Positions 1 to 8,700 of a stretch of 64,000 bases of DNA are shown piece by piece; within the stretch, counting starts at the first letter, position 1, and each line of letters begins with the position of its first letter. Position numbers and translations under genes: made by a program. The notes under the pieces are model-generated. The model was not told the origin of the DNA. It worked only from the letters and a program-made list of their open reading frames with translations, and searched no databases. Source of the DNA: Acidisoma cellulosilyticum (GTDB taxonomy: Bacteria; Pseudomonadota; Alphaproteobacteria; Acetobacterales; Acetobacteraceae); contig NZ_JAESVA010000004.1 in the NCBI RefSeq assembly GCF_020621385.1, positions 62,001 to 126,000 on the forward strand. Reading direction: 5' to 3'.

Positions 1-60
1 ATTGACTTCCTTCTGCCGGATACGCCCGGTCTGGAAAAAGTAAAGGCGAATGTAGCTCAT
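1..60 (-). CDS. Partial CDS (N-terminus only), possibly a metallo-beta-lactamase-fold lactonase
   Basis: An ATG at 58-60 (minus strand) opens a frame that reads MSYIRLYFFQTGRIRQKEVN and runs off the window edge. A strong ribosome binding site (AAGGAGCGAG) precedes it, and the GMC oxidoreductase gene stops only 34 bases upstream, so it is the next gene of that operon. The opening LYFFQTG pattern resembles the first strand of AHL-lactonase-type metallo-hydrolases, but 20 residues cannot settle the family. Confidence 0.5.
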   Translation of the reverse strand, partial: MSYIRLYFFQTGRIRQKEVN

Positions 61-94
61 TGTCGCTCGCTCCTTCTTTCTTGGTTTTGTTTGA

Positions 95-1717
95 TCAGGC
101 AGCGCGGGCATCGGCCAGGATCATATCGGCGGCCTTTTCGCCGATCATGATGATGGCCGCGTTGGTATTGGCCGATATGAGGCGCGGCATGATTGATCCG
201 TCCACGACCCGAAGGCCGCTGGCACCATGGACCTTGAGCTCGGGGGAGACGACCGTGCCCGGTCCTTCCCCCATGGTGCAGGTACAGGTCGGGTGGTAGA
301 TCGTGCTGCCGCGTTCCCGGCAATAGGCGAGCAGTTCATCATCGCTGTTGACGGCCTTACCCGGCTCGATCTCTTCCAGCAGATAATCGCCCATGGCAGG
401 CGCATGCACGATCTGCCGCAGGCGGCGGAGCGATGCGATATTCGCCTGCTTGTCGGCGTCACTCGCGAGGTAGTTGACGCGGATTTCCGGGGCGACGGTG
501 GGGTCCGCGCTTTTGATGCGCAGGCTGCCGCGGCTTTCGGGGCGCAATTGGCAGACGGAGGCGGTGAAGCCTGAGAATTTGTGCAGGGTCTCACCCATCT
601 TGTCCGTGCTGAACAGGATGAAATGGACCTCGCAATCCGCTGTCGCGTAGCGCGGGTCCGTCTTGAAAAAGGCCGTCGCATAGCCGGCAGCCGAGGTCAG
701 CGGGCCACGGTGATGACGGAAATAATCGTAGGCCATGCGCATGCGCCCCATCGGGCTGTGATAGGAATCGTTGATGGTGACTTTCTGTTTGCTTTTGAAG
801 ACCATACGCACCTGCAGGTGATCCTGCAGATTGGCGCCGACCGCGGGCGCGTCCTCGATCACCGGGATATTATATTGGCGGAGCAGGTCTGCCGGACCCC
901 AGCCGGAAAGTTGCAGCAGTTGCGGGGAGTTGATGGCGCCACCCGAGAGAATGACCTCGCGTGCCGCGCCGGCACGTTCAATTCGGCCCTGATGTTCGTA
1001 TTCCACCCCGACGGCCCGCTTGCCTTCAAAGATCACCTTATGGGCGAGGGCATGGGTGCGGAGCGTGAGATTGGCACGGCCGAGCGCCGGGTGCAGAAAG
1101 GCAACAGCGGCACTACAGCGCCGACCATGACGGGAGGTGAGCGGGAAATAGCCGACGCCCTCCTGCTCGCCGGCATTGAACTCCTCCCGATGGGGCAGGC
1201 CGGTTTCCATGCCGGCGCGAATAAAGGCATCGCAGAGCGGATGCGGATCGGGATAGGAGACGGAGAGACCGCCGCCGGTGCCGTGATATTGGTCCGCGCC
1301 GCGCTGATGATCCTCGGATTTGCGGAAATAGGGCAGGACGTCGTCAAATCCCCAGCCGGGATTGCCGAGTTGCCGCCAGAGATCGAAATCCTCGCGTTGG
1401 CCGCGCAAATAGACGAGACCGTTGATCGAGCTTGAGCCGCCCAATACCTTGCCGCGCGGCTGAAAGATGCGCCGGTTGTTCAGCTCGGGTTCCGGCTCCG
1501 TCTGGTACATCCAGTTGACGGTCGCGTCCTTGAACAGCTTGCCATAGCCGATCGGGATATGGATCCACATATTCCTGTCCCAGCCGCCGGCTTCAAGAAG
1601 CAGCACGCGATAGCGACCGGATTCCGTCAGCCGATTGGCAAGCACGCAGCCGGCGGAGCCGGCGCCGACGATGATATAGTCATAGGTCGCAATCGGTTCC
1701 GGCTGCGTCTTGGGCAT
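95..1717 (-). CDS. GMC family FAD-dependent oxidoreductase (choline/alcohol dehydrogenase type)
   Basis: The 540-residue protein has the usual GMC length. The N-terminal Rossmann motif VGAGSAGCVLANRL (about residues 17-30) binds FAD, the GMC signature GGSSSINGLVYLRGQ lies near residue 95, and the C-terminus carries the YHPTCTCTMG segment and NTNAAIIMIGEKAADMI, which supply the catalytic His/Asn pair. It should oxidise a primary alcohol to an aldehyde in the cytoplasm; there is no signal peptide. The start is preceded by GGGAGATGAG. It lies 81 bases downstream of the GntR gene on the same strand and is followed by the truncated gene at the window edge. The substrate is unknown; possibly it acts on a compound imported by the divergent ABC system. 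Confidence 0.9.
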   Translation of the reverse strand: MPKTQPEPIATYDYIIVGAGSAGCVLANRLTESGRYRVLLLEAGGWDRNMWIHIPIGYGKLFKDATVNWMYQTEPEPELNNRRIFQPRGKVLGGSSSINGLVYLRGQREDFDLWRQLGNPGWGFDDVLPYFRKSEDHQRGADQYHGTGGGLSVSYPDPHPLCDAFIRAGMETGLPHREEFNAGEQEGVGYFPLTSRHGRRCSAAVAFLHPALGRANLTLRTHALAHKVIFEGKRAVGVEYEHQGRIERAGAAREVILSGGAINSPQLLQLSGWGPADLLRQYNIPVIEDAPAVGANLQDHLQVRMVFKSKQKVTINDSYHSPMGRMRMAYDYFRHHRGPLTSAAGYATAFFKTDPRYATADCEVHFILFSTDKMGETLHKFSGFTASVCQLRPESRGSLRIKSADPTVAPEIRVNYLASDADKQANIASLRRLRQIVHAPAMGDYLLEEIEPGKAVNSDDELLAYCRERGSTIYHPTCTCTMGEGPGTVVSPELKVHGASGLRVVDGSIMPRLISANTNAAIIMIGEKAADMILADARAA

Positions 1718-1798
1718 TGTCTCATCTCCCAGTCTTTTTATGCGGCGTGCTTTGTCGCCTTGGCCTTGCGGCAGATCGTCAATCGTCAGGCAGGCCGG

Positions 1799-2500
1799 TC
1801 AGCCAGTCGTATTCCTTGATATCCAGCCACCATGGGCGGCCTTGAAGGCAGCGAGAGCGGGCTGCATATGATCGACAGACAGCGTCTCGAAACTTTCCCG
1901 ATCCCCGATCCGCATGGCCTGGATCATAAGGGCATGCTCCTCCCGCGACTGATCCGCGAGAGAGGGATTGGCGATGGCATAGCAATGGATGGCCGCGGTC
2001 TTGATCCAATATTGCTGGATGAGCTCGGCCAGATGGCGGTTGCGGCATTCGTTGAAGATCAGCTGATGGAACTGGTCATTGGCGATGGCCGCCTTATCGA
2101 GGTCGCCGGCCTTGCCGCAGCGCACATAGTCGTCGTTCACGGCGATCAGGGTGGCAATGAAATCCGGGGAGGCGGGCAGGGGCACGCGGCGTGCGGCTTC
2201 GCGTTGCAGGATGGCACGGATGTCGTAAAGTTCGTCGACCTCCTCAGGCGAATAGTCGCTGACGACAGCACCGCGATTCTGGCGCCGCCGTACGAGACCG
2301 TTGCGGTCAAGCTCGTCCAAGGCCGCACGGATGACATGGCGGCCGACGGCAAAGCGCTCGCTCAACTCCTCCTCCACCAGCCGCTCGCGCGGCTTCAGGC
2401 GGCCGAAGACGATATCGTGCTGCAGCGCACTGACGACAGCGGCAAGCCTTGCATCGGATCTTGTATTGGCCTGCCGGTCTTCCGTCTCGGCACTTGCCAT
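1799..2500 (-). CDS. GntR family transcriptional regulator, FCD (FadR/VanR) subfamily
   Basis: This 233-residue regulator has an N-terminal winged helix (RLVEEELSERFAVGRHVIRAALDELDRNGLV, a typical GntR recognition region) and a C-terminal all-helical FCD domain with the metal-site pattern NDQFHQLIFNECRNRH and EEHALMIQAM. The start at 2500 is chosen over an upstream in-frame start because GGAGAAAGG sits 4-5 bases before it. It is divergent from the ABC operon at 2648 and upstream of the GMC gene, so it probably controls both. A palindrome at 2536-2551 that overlaps a good -35 box is its likely operator. Confidence 0.88.
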   Translation of the reverse strand: MASAETEDRQANTRSDARLAAVVSALQHDIVFGRLKPRERLVEEELSERFAVGRHVIRAALDELDRNGLVRRRQNRGAVVSDYSPEEVDELYDIRAILQREAARRVPLPASPDFIATLIAVNDDYVRCGKAGDLDKAAIANDQFHQLIFNECRNRHLAELIQQYWIKTAAIHCYAIANPSLADQSREEHALMIQAMRIGDRESFETLSVDHMQPALAAFKAAHGGWISRNTTG

Positions 2501-2535
2501 CAGCCTTTCTCCCGTTCGGCAAAATTTGGTCGCCG

Positions 2536-2551
2536 AAATTGTTGACAATTT
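2536..2551. promoter_or_regulatory. Putative GntR operator overlapping a promoter -35 box
   Basis: AAATTGTTGACAATTT is a perfect 16-base palindrome (arms 6 bases, spacer TTGA). Its core TTGT..ACAA matches the TTGT/ACAA half-site style of FadR-type GntR proteins. It contains the consensus -35 hexamer TTGACA (2542-2547), so bound repressor would occlude the promoter of the ABC operon. Confidence 0.6.
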
Positions 2552-2570
2552 TGGTAACACGATTGATAAG
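2542..2570 (+). promoter_or_regulatory. Putative sigma70-type promoter of the ABC transporter operon
   Basis: TTGACA at 2542-2547 is followed after 16-17 bases by TGATAAG (2564-2570), a moderate -10 box. The predicted transcript starts about 70 bases before the ATG at 2648. The -35 lies inside the palindrome at 2536-2551. Confidence 0.45.
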
Positions 2571-2647
2571 CGCGAGGCAAGCTGCCTTCACCGCTTATTG
2601 CGGTGCAAAAAAGACCAAAGAAAAACAACAAGAAGGGTCTATCCACA

Positions 2648-3733
2648 ATGGATGAAACCATGCCGACCGGCGACCAGACATCGACCGCGGTCGATCGTCG
2701 CCGCTTGCTCGCGGGCCTGGCTATGGGTGTCGGGGCTGCGGCATTGGTCGCGGGCTCCAGCCGCCGGGCGGTCGCGGCGGAAGCCTTTCCGACCATCACG
2801 TCCAACGGCAAGAAGGTGAAAGTCGGGATCGGCCTGAACTACGGGCCCTTCAATCAGCCATGGCGTCGGGGTTGCTGGCGCATCGCCCAGACCGTCAAGG
2901 ATATGGGCGGCGAGTTGGTGACGATCCGCGGCCAGCCGTCCAAGCAGAGCGAGCAGGATGTTGCGCGCCAGTTGCTTGACCGTGGCATCGACGTTCTGGT
3001 CCTGGGTATCTATTCGGGCGAGTCCGAGACCGCCTATATCGTCGACCAAGCCCATAGCCGTGGCATCAAGACGGTTGGTTTCATGGTCAATGCCAAGGAT
3101 TCCCCGGCGGTGCTGGAAGATACCTGGGGCACCGGCGCGGTGATGGGCAACTGGATTCAAAACCGCCTGCAGCGCCAGGGCGCCATCGTGCAGACAGCCG
3201 AGGATCGCGGCTTCTATGCGCCCTTCGATATGGAAGTGGACATGCTGTCGCTGATGACCAAGTTTCAACCGCGCATGAGCATGCTGCCATTCATGACCGG
3301 TAGCGTCTCGACGACCGATGAAATTTCCAAAGGTCGTGAAAACTGCTTGTCGCTTCTGCAAGCGCATCCCGATCCGAACTCGCTTCAGCTTCTGACGTCC
3401 TGGTGGTGGCCGCTGACCATCGGCGCGGTGCAGGCGCTGCAGCAGATGAACCGCAAGGTGATCGTCACCAATCACTATTTCTCGGACCAGCTGCTGGACG
3501 AGATGAGCGATCCTTCGACGCCGATCGCCTTCAGCACGGATGTGCCTTACCACATCGCCGGCGACCGCGTCGGGCAATTGGCCATCGCACTCGGCCAAGG
3601 GCAGAACGTCCCGAACGACTCCTACTTCACCCCGGTGGCCTATATCGACAAGTCGCAGGCGGCGGCGGCTCATGCGGAGTTGAAGGAAATGGATAAGAAG
3701 GCGATCGCCTTGCTTGGACAATACGGCGGCTAA
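2648..3733 (+). CDS. Sugar-type ABC transporter periplasmic binding protein (Peripla_BP_4 class)
   Basis: 361 residues. The N-terminus has a twin-arginine-like export signal, DRRRLLAGLAMGVGAAALVAG followed by RRAVAAE, suggesting Tat or Sec export with cleavage near residue 45. The mature part (VKVGIGLNYGPFNQPWRRGC, then DVLVLGIYSGES) has the alternating fold of RbsB/XylF-like proteins, which capture sugars or polyols for import. I chose the ATG at 2648, with AGAAGGG upstream, over an in-frame start at 2603 that would add a lysine-rich leader. It heads a five-gene operon with permease, ATPase, an LhgO-like oxidase and an SDR. The ligand cannot be read from sequence. Confidence 0.85.
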   Translation: MDETMPTGDQTSTAVDRRRLLAGLAMGVGAAALVAGSSRRAVAAEAFPTITSNGKKVKVGIGLNYGPFNQPWRRGCWRIAQTVKDMGGELVTIRGQPSKQSEQDVARQLLDRGIDVLVLGIYSGESETAYIVDQAHSRGIKTVGFMVNAKDSPAVLEDTWGTGAVMGNWIQNRLQRQGAIVQTAEDRGFYAPFDMEVDMLSLMTKFQPRMSMLPFMTGSVSTTDEISKGRENCLSLLQAHPDPNSLQLLTSWWWPLTIGAVQALQQMNRKVIVTNHYFSDQLLDEMSDPSTPIAFSTDVPYHIAGDRVGQLAIALGQGQNVPNDSYFTPVAYIDKSQAAAAHAELKEMDKKAIALLGQYGG

Positions 3734-3791
3734 GACTGCTCTCATTCGTGCCTGCCTGCCTGCGACGCCGGCCTGTGCCAGAGGAAAAGCC

Positions 3792-4808
3792 ATGACCATG
3801 ACAACAACCGCTGTTGTACCTCCTCCGACCCAAGCCGGCGCCAAAGGCCGGTCACGCAACGGATTGCACTTCCTCCGTCGTTGGGGAACGATCATCGTGA
3901 TCGTGCTGGTCGGGCTTCTGTTCTCGAAATTGTCGCCCTATTTCCCGACCATCTCCAATTTCAACAATATTCTGTTTTCGATGATCGTCAGCGCCCTGGT
4001 CTCCATGGGCCTGACATTCGTGGTGGCCGCCGGCAGCTTCGATCTTTCGGTCGGCGTGACGGTGACGACGGTGTCCATCGTGACCGCGCTGCTTATTCCC
4101 TATACCGGCATGGCGGGTGGGATCATTCTGGCGTTGATCGCCGCCTGTCTCATTGGTCTTGTCAACGGTTTGCTTGTCACCTACGCGCGCCTGTCCGGAA
4201 TCGTGTCCACGCTTGGCATGATGTTCGTGCTGGGCGGCATCAATCAATATCTGACCAATGGCTATCAGGTTCCGGTCGCCTATGGCGAAGTCGCCTTCCG
4301 CTATATCGGTCAAGGTCGTGTGGGTCCGATCGCCTTCCCGGTCATTCTACTGGCTTTGGTCTTCATCGCCGGCCATATCCTGGCCACGCGCAGCAAGGCC
4401 GGCCACTATATCGGTGCCGTCGGCGACAATCCGATGGCGGCCTATTATTCCGGCATTCTCGTCTACCGATGGGTGACGGTCTCCTTCGTGCTGTCGGCCC
4501 TGTTCGCTGGGATCGGCGGCATCATCCTGACCTCGATCTCCTCCTCCGCGCAGCCGGTGGGCGGAGAGGGATATTTGCTGGAAGCTTTCGCGGCGGTCTT
4601 CCTGGGGGCGACCATCCTGGGCAAGGGCAAGCCGCATCTGCTCGGCACGCTGCTGGGCGTCTTTTTCCTCTACATGGTCAGTTCGGGCATGAATATGGTC
4701 GGCATTTCCTTCGCCACCCGACAGCTGTTCAACGGTCTTGTCCTCATCCTGGCGGTCGGTGCGAATGCATTGCTCAACCGGGAAGAAATCCACCTCAAAT
4801 TCATCTGA
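3792..4808 (+). CDS. Sugar ABC transporter permease (RbsC/XylH family)
   Basis: A 338-residue integral membrane protein with about eight to ten hydrophobic segments. The segment GLTFVVAAGSFDLSVGVTVT corresponds to the conserved region of ribose-type permeases, and the EAFAAVFLGATILGKGKPHL stretch to the ATPase-coupling loop. The start at 3792 has GAGGAAAAG eight bases upstream and follows the binding-protein gene by 58 bases; a start further upstream would only add a non-hydrophobic leader. It should form the homodimeric channel of the importer. Confidence 0.88.
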   Translation: MTMTTTAVVPPPTQAGAKGRSRNGLHFLRRWGTIIVIVLVGLLFSKLSPYFPTISNFNNILFSMIVSALVSMGLTFVVAAGSFDLSVGVTVTTVSIVTALLIPYTGMAGGIILALIAACLIGLVNGLLVTYARLSGIVSTLGMMFVLGGINQYLTNGYQVPVAYGEVAFRYIGQGRVGPIAFPVILLALVFIAGHILATRSKAGHYIGAVGDNPMAAYYSGILVYRWVTVSFVLSALFAGIGGIILTSISSSAQPVGGEGYLLEAFAAVFLGATILGKGKPHLLGTLLGVFFLYMVSSGMNMVGISFATRQLFNGLVLILAVGANALLNREEIHLKFI

Positions 4809-4822
4809 GCGGGAGACGGGAT

Positions 4823-6322
4823 ATGAGCGTACCGCTGATCGCGCTGCTTGACCTGCGCAAGGATTTTTCCGGTGTGCATGTTCTGAAGGGCATCGATCTT
4901 GCCTTCGAGGCAGGTGAAATTCACGGATTGCTGGGCGAGAATGGCGCCGGCAAATCGACGCTCATCAAGATCCTGACCGGTGTCTATGCACCGTCCAGCG
5001 GTCAGGTGTTGATGGACGGAAAGCCGGTCACCATCCATCGGCCGATCGACGCGCATCGCCTGGGGCTTGGCGCCGTCTATCAGGATTCCGAACTCGTCGG
5101 CTCCTATACGGTCGCAGAGAATATCGTGCTGGGCAATGAGCCGCGCGGGCCTTGGATCAACCGTCGCAGGATTCGCGCCGAGGCGGTCGGCATCATGGAC
5201 CAGATCGGCCTGACGCTGGACCCCGATCGCCCGGCCGCGAGCCTGACGGCGGCCGAGATGCAAATGGTGACGCTGGCCACGCTGTTCCATCGTAAATATC
5301 GACTGATCATCCTGGACGAGCCGACCGCCCGCCTTTCCGCGCCGGAAACGCGGCTGCTGTTCCAGCTTATCGCGCGGTTCCGGCAGCAGGGCATCAGCAT
5401 CGTCTATATTTCCCACCGGTTGAACGAGATCAAGGAACTATGCGACCGCGCCACCATTCTGCGGGACGGCATGGTTTCGGGTAGTTTGCAGCGCCACGAG
5501 ATCGAGGAAGAGATCGTCACCAAGCTGATGGTCAATCGCAGCATGGCGGAACTGGATATCGGCAATCCCGGTCTGGCGCAGGATCGCGTGGTGCTGGAAT
5601 TGGATGGGCTGACGACGGACCGCCTGTCGCCACTGTCGCTGACCGTCCGCGCGGGAGAGATCCTCGGCATCACCGGTCCCTTGGGCGCCGGGATGGAGCA
5701 GATCGAGCGCAGCCTTGGCGGTCTTGGCGCCTATCGGGGTGATATCCGTGTGGATGGGGTGGTGCGACCCATTCGCTCACCCCATGATTCGCGGAAGGCG
5801 GGCATTGCTTTGATTCCGGAAGACCGGCGTAAGCAGGCGCTGTTTCCCAATCTGTCGCTCGCCGAGAATGTCAGCCTGCCGGCCATGAGTGAGCTTGCAA
5901 AGCTTGGTCTTATCGCCCACGCGGCCGCCAATGCCTATGCAAACAGCGTGGTGCAGCGGCTGGCCATTCATCCGCAGGCGCCGGAGCGGCCGATGCGCTA
6001 TTTCTCCGGCGGCAATCAGCAAAAGGCCGTGATCGGCAAATGGCTGAAGCGGGAGGCAAGGGCCTATATCTTCGTCGAACCGACATCCGGCGTCGATGTC
6101 GGCGCGATCCGGCAGATCTACGAAATCATTCTAGGGCTGGCGCGGTCCGGCGCTGCGGTTATTGTCATCTCGACATCGGTTAAGGAACTGCTTGCCTTGT
6201 CGGAGACGATAGCCGTCATTCATCATGGCGCGATTTCGGCGCTTCTGCCGCGTGCGGATTGCACAAGAGACAGCCTGCTGGCCATGACCATCAGCGCGAC
6301 CGCCCCCAGCGTCGCCGCATGA
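4823..6322 (+). CDS. Sugar ABC transporter ATP-binding protein, tandem nucleotide-binding domains (RbsA-like)
   Basis: 499 residues with two ABC domains. NBD1 has a normal Walker A (GENGAGKSTLIKIL) and Walker B (LIILDEPTARLS), but its signature is LTAAEMQMVTLA instead of the usual LSVGQQQ-type motif. NBD2 has the expected degenerate P-loop (GPLGAGMEQ), a normal SGGNQQK signature, and Walker B reading IFVEPTSGVDVG, with Val in place of the Asp but the Glu kept. It energises uptake by the adjacent permease. GGGAGACGGG precedes the ATG at 4823, and its stop overlaps the next ATG by 4 bases. Confidence 0.88.
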   Translation: MSVPLIALLDLRKDFSGVHVLKGIDLAFEAGEIHGLLGENGAGKSTLIKILTGVYAPSSGQVLMDGKPVTIHRPIDAHRLGLGAVYQDSELVGSYTVAENIVLGNEPRGPWINRRRIRAEAVGIMDQIGLTLDPDRPAASLTAAEMQMVTLATLFHRKYRLIILDEPTARLSAPETRLLFQLIARFRQQGISIVYISHRLNEIKELCDRATILRDGMVSGSLQRHEIEEEIVTKLMVNRSMAELDIGNPGLAQDRVVLELDGLTTDRLSPLSLTVRAGEILGITGPLGAGMEQIERSLGGLGAYRGDIRVDGVVRPIRSPHDSRKAGIALIPEDRRKQALFPNLSLAENVSLPAMSELAKLGLIAHAAANAYANSVVQRLAIHPQAPERPMRYFSGGNQQKAVIGKWLKREARAYIFVEPTSGVDVGAIRQIYEIILGLARSGAAVIVISTSVKELLALSETIAVIHHGAISALLPRADCTRDSLLAMTISATAPSVAA

Positions 6323-7521
6323 GCTATGACTTCTGCATTATCGGGGGCGGTATCGTCGGGTTGGCGACGGCCCGCGCGCTGATCCAGCTGCGGCCCGAGG
6401 CGCGCATTGTTCTGCTGGAAAAGGAAGCGCTGCTTGCGACCCATCAGACCGGGCATAATAGCGGCGTGATCCATGCCGGCATCTATTACAAGCCCGGCAG
6501 CCTGAAAGCCGATCTTTGCCGGCGCGGGGCGATTGCGACCAAGGAATTCTGCACCGAACACGGCATTCCTTTCGAGACGCCGGGCAAACTTGTGGTCGCG
6601 ACCGACGATTTGGAGTTGCAGCGCATGGCAGCGCTGGCCGCCAATGCGCGGCAGAACGGGATCGATTTCGAGATTCTGGACGAGGCCGGGCTGCGCCGGC
6701 AGGAGCCGAACGTGCGCGGCCTCGGCGCGATTTTTGTGCCGTCGAGCGGGATCGTGAATTACCGCGAAGTCTGCCGGGCCATGGCCGATGAAATCCGCGC
6801 GGCCGGCGCCGTGATCGAACTGGGCGTCAAGGTGGATCGGATCGACGAAACCGCCCAGGGTGTGACTGTGGGGGCAGGCGAGCGGTCATGGACCGCCGGC
6901 AAGCTGGTTGCCTGCGCCGGGCTGCAATCGGACCGGCTGGCCAGGCTGGCGGGAATGGCGATCGAGCATCAGATCGTGCCGTTCCGCGGCGAATATTATC
7001 TGGTGCGCCCGGAAAAAAGCGGCATCGTGCGGCATCTTATCTATCCGGTGCCGGACCCGGATCTGCCGTTCCTGGGTATTCACCTGACACCGATGATGGG
7101 TGGCGCGCTGACTGCCGGGCCCAATGCGGTTCTGGGCATGGCGCGGGAAGGCTATGCACGCTTTTCGGTGTCACCGGCGGATGTGGCGGCCTATCTGCGC
7201 TTTCCGGGTTTCTGGCGGGTGATGCGTCAGCATCTGCGGTCCGGCCTGGGCGAGATGCGACGCAGCCTCTCGAAATCGCTCTATCTCAAGGAATGCCAGA
7301 AATACTGTCCGGGGCTGACGGAAGCCGATCTATTGCCCTATGAGGCCGGCATCCGCGCCCAGGCAGTGATGAAGGACGGGACGCTGGTGCATGACTTTCT
7401 GTTCCTGGCGACCGAGCGGATGCTGCATGTATGCAACGCGCCGTCCCCCGCCGCGACCTCGGCCATTCCGATCGGCGAGATGATTGCACGACGATCCATG
7501 GGGATGGCGAATGCGGCCTGA
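6319..7521 (+). CDS. lhgO: L-2-hydroxyglutarate oxidase-like FAD enzyme (DAO family, LhgO-like)
   Basis: 400 residues, the length of LhgO. It opens with the FAD-binding motif DFCIIGGGIVGLATARAL and continues with the LhgO-type stretches HQTGHNSGVIHAGIYYKPGS and KADLCRRGA; the FAD domain closes with the C-terminal VCNAPSPAATSAIPIG. Such enzymes oxidise (S)-2-hydroxyglutarate to 2-oxoglutarate and pass electrons to the membrane quinone pool. The ATG overlaps the ATPase stop (ATGA), so it is translationally coupled to the importer. In this context the true substrate may be another 2-hydroxy acid or polyol; family assignment is firmer than the substrate. Confidence 0.82.
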   Translation: MSYDFCIIGGGIVGLATARALIQLRPEARIVLLEKEALLATHQTGHNSGVIHAGIYYKPGSLKADLCRRGAIATKEFCTEHGIPFETPGKLVVATDDLELQRMAALAANARQNGIDFEILDEAGLRRQEPNVRGLGAIFVPSSGIVNYREVCRAMADEIRAAGAVIELGVKVDRIDETAQGVTVGAGERSWTAGKLVACAGLQSDRLARLAGMAIEHQIVPFRGEYYLVRPEKSGIVRHLIYPVPDPDLPFLGIHLTPMMGGALTAGPNAVLGMAREGYARFSVSPADVAAYLRFPGFWRVMRQHLRSGLGEMRRSLSKSLYLKECQKYCPGLTEADLLPYEAGIRAQAVMKDGTLVHDFLFLATERMLHVCNAPSPAATSAIPIGEMIARRSMGMANAA

Positions 7522-8281
7522 TCTGTTCAGTCTGAGCGGCCGGGTGGCGCTTGTCACCGGCGGCAATGGCGGCATTGGCCTGGCCATGGCGCGCGGGTTG
7601 GCGCAAGCTGGGGCCGATGTCGTGATCACCGGTCGCGATGCCGAGAAGGGCAAGGCGGCGGTCGCGAGCCTGGAAGCCCTGGGCGGCCGCGCGGCCTTTC
7701 TGGCGGGCGATTTGGCGGAAGCCGAGGATTGCAAAGGGCTGGCGGACAAGGCCGCCGATCGCTTCGATCGGCTGGATATCCTGATCAACAATGCCGGGAT
7801 CGTCGCGCGCAAAAGGCCTGAGGCGCTGACGCTGGAAGAATGGAACCAGGTTCTGGCGACCAATCTGAGTTCCGCCTTCCTGTGCGCCCAAGGCGCTTAT
7901 CCGCATATGCTGGCGGCCGGTGGCGGCAAGATCATCAATATCGGCTCGATGCTGTCGCTGTTCGGCACGGCCTTCGGCGCGGCCTATGGCGCGAGCAAGG
8001 GCGGCCTCGTGCAACTCACGCGCTCCCTGGCGGCAGCCTGGGGGCCAGAGAATATCCAGGTGAATGCGGTACTGCCCGGCTGGATTGCGACGGCAATGGG
8101 GGCAACGGCGCGCGCGGAAGTCACGGGCCTGGAAGCGCGTGTGACGGAGCGGACCTTCGCGCGGCGTTGGGGTGAGCCGGACGATCTTGAAGGCATTGCC
8201 GTGTTTCTGGCGAGCAATGCCTCCAACTATATTACGGGCGCGGCGATCCCTGTGGATGGCGGCTATGCCGCTGCCGGATGA
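7511..8281 (+). CDS. Short-chain dehydrogenase/reductase (SDR), gluconate-5-dehydrogenase-like
   Basis: A classical 256-residue SDR: TGGNGGIG cofactor loop (residues 16-23), NNAG motif (INNAGIV), the catalytic Ser in IGSMLSLFG, and YGASKGG with Tyr and Lys of the active site; it ends with the usual GAAIPVDGGYAAAG. The Arg in ITGRDAEKG after strand 2 could favour NADP, but this is weak. The start at 7511 overlaps the end of the LhgO-like gene by 11 bases, making it the last gene of the ABC operon. It probably oxidises a hydroxyl on the imported sugar or acid. Confidence 0.87.
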   Translation: MRPDLFSLSGRVALVTGGNGGIGLAMARGLAQAGADVVITGRDAEKGKAAVASLEALGGRAAFLAGDLAEAEDCKGLADKAADRFDRLDILINNAGIVARKRPEALTLEEWNQVLATNLSSAFLCAQGAYPHMLAAGGGKIINIGSMLSLFGTAFGAAYGASKGGLVQLTRSLAAAWGPENIQVNAVLPGWIATAMGATARAEVTGLEARVTERTFARRWGEPDDLEGIAVFLASNASNYITGAAIPVDGGYAAAG

Positions 8282-8700
8282 GCAAGGGTCGCGCGCATTC
8301 TCCCCAAAACAGACAGTCTTTTGTCGGAATTTGATTTGGCAATCAGCGTCGGTCAGGTGTCATAGACCTGAAGGTTCTATAATTTCGAAGCGACCTGGGA
8401 CTATGTCTTCAGAGACGCAATCCACAAGTAAAACCACAAATAAACGTGTATTTATCTTTGATCGCCCCCGCGTCCGAACCTGCGGCGATTCGGCCAAGCC
8501 GTCTCTTGCCCTTGGCGCCGTAAGATGCTGTTTCTGGCGTGACTTCGTGAGGTTGCTTGTTCCATTCTGAAGGCCCCGGACGGCGAACCGGACCTGGCAC
8601 GGCCGATACGAGATTGACGACGATAGCGTGCATGCAGGTAAAATAATCGGTGCCGCCGGAAACCGCGCGCCGACCTATTGTGAGACATAGAGAGACGAGC
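8282..8700. other. 419-base non-coding stretch before the subtilase/Hint gene
   Basis: No credible gene is seen here. A perfect TATAAT lies at 8378-8383 but no convincing -35 stands before it; if used, it would leave a leader of about 310 bases before the ATG at 8701. TGATT-TGGC-AATCA (8332-8345) is a short inverted repeat. No terminator with a U-tract was found after the SDR gene. Confidence 0.5.

Noticed and set aside
3881-6322. A continuous 813-codon frame spanning the permease and ATPase genes
   Set aside because: The first 314 codons are an out-of-frame reading of the permease gene; the ATPase has its own ATG and ribosome binding site at 4823, so there is no fusion.
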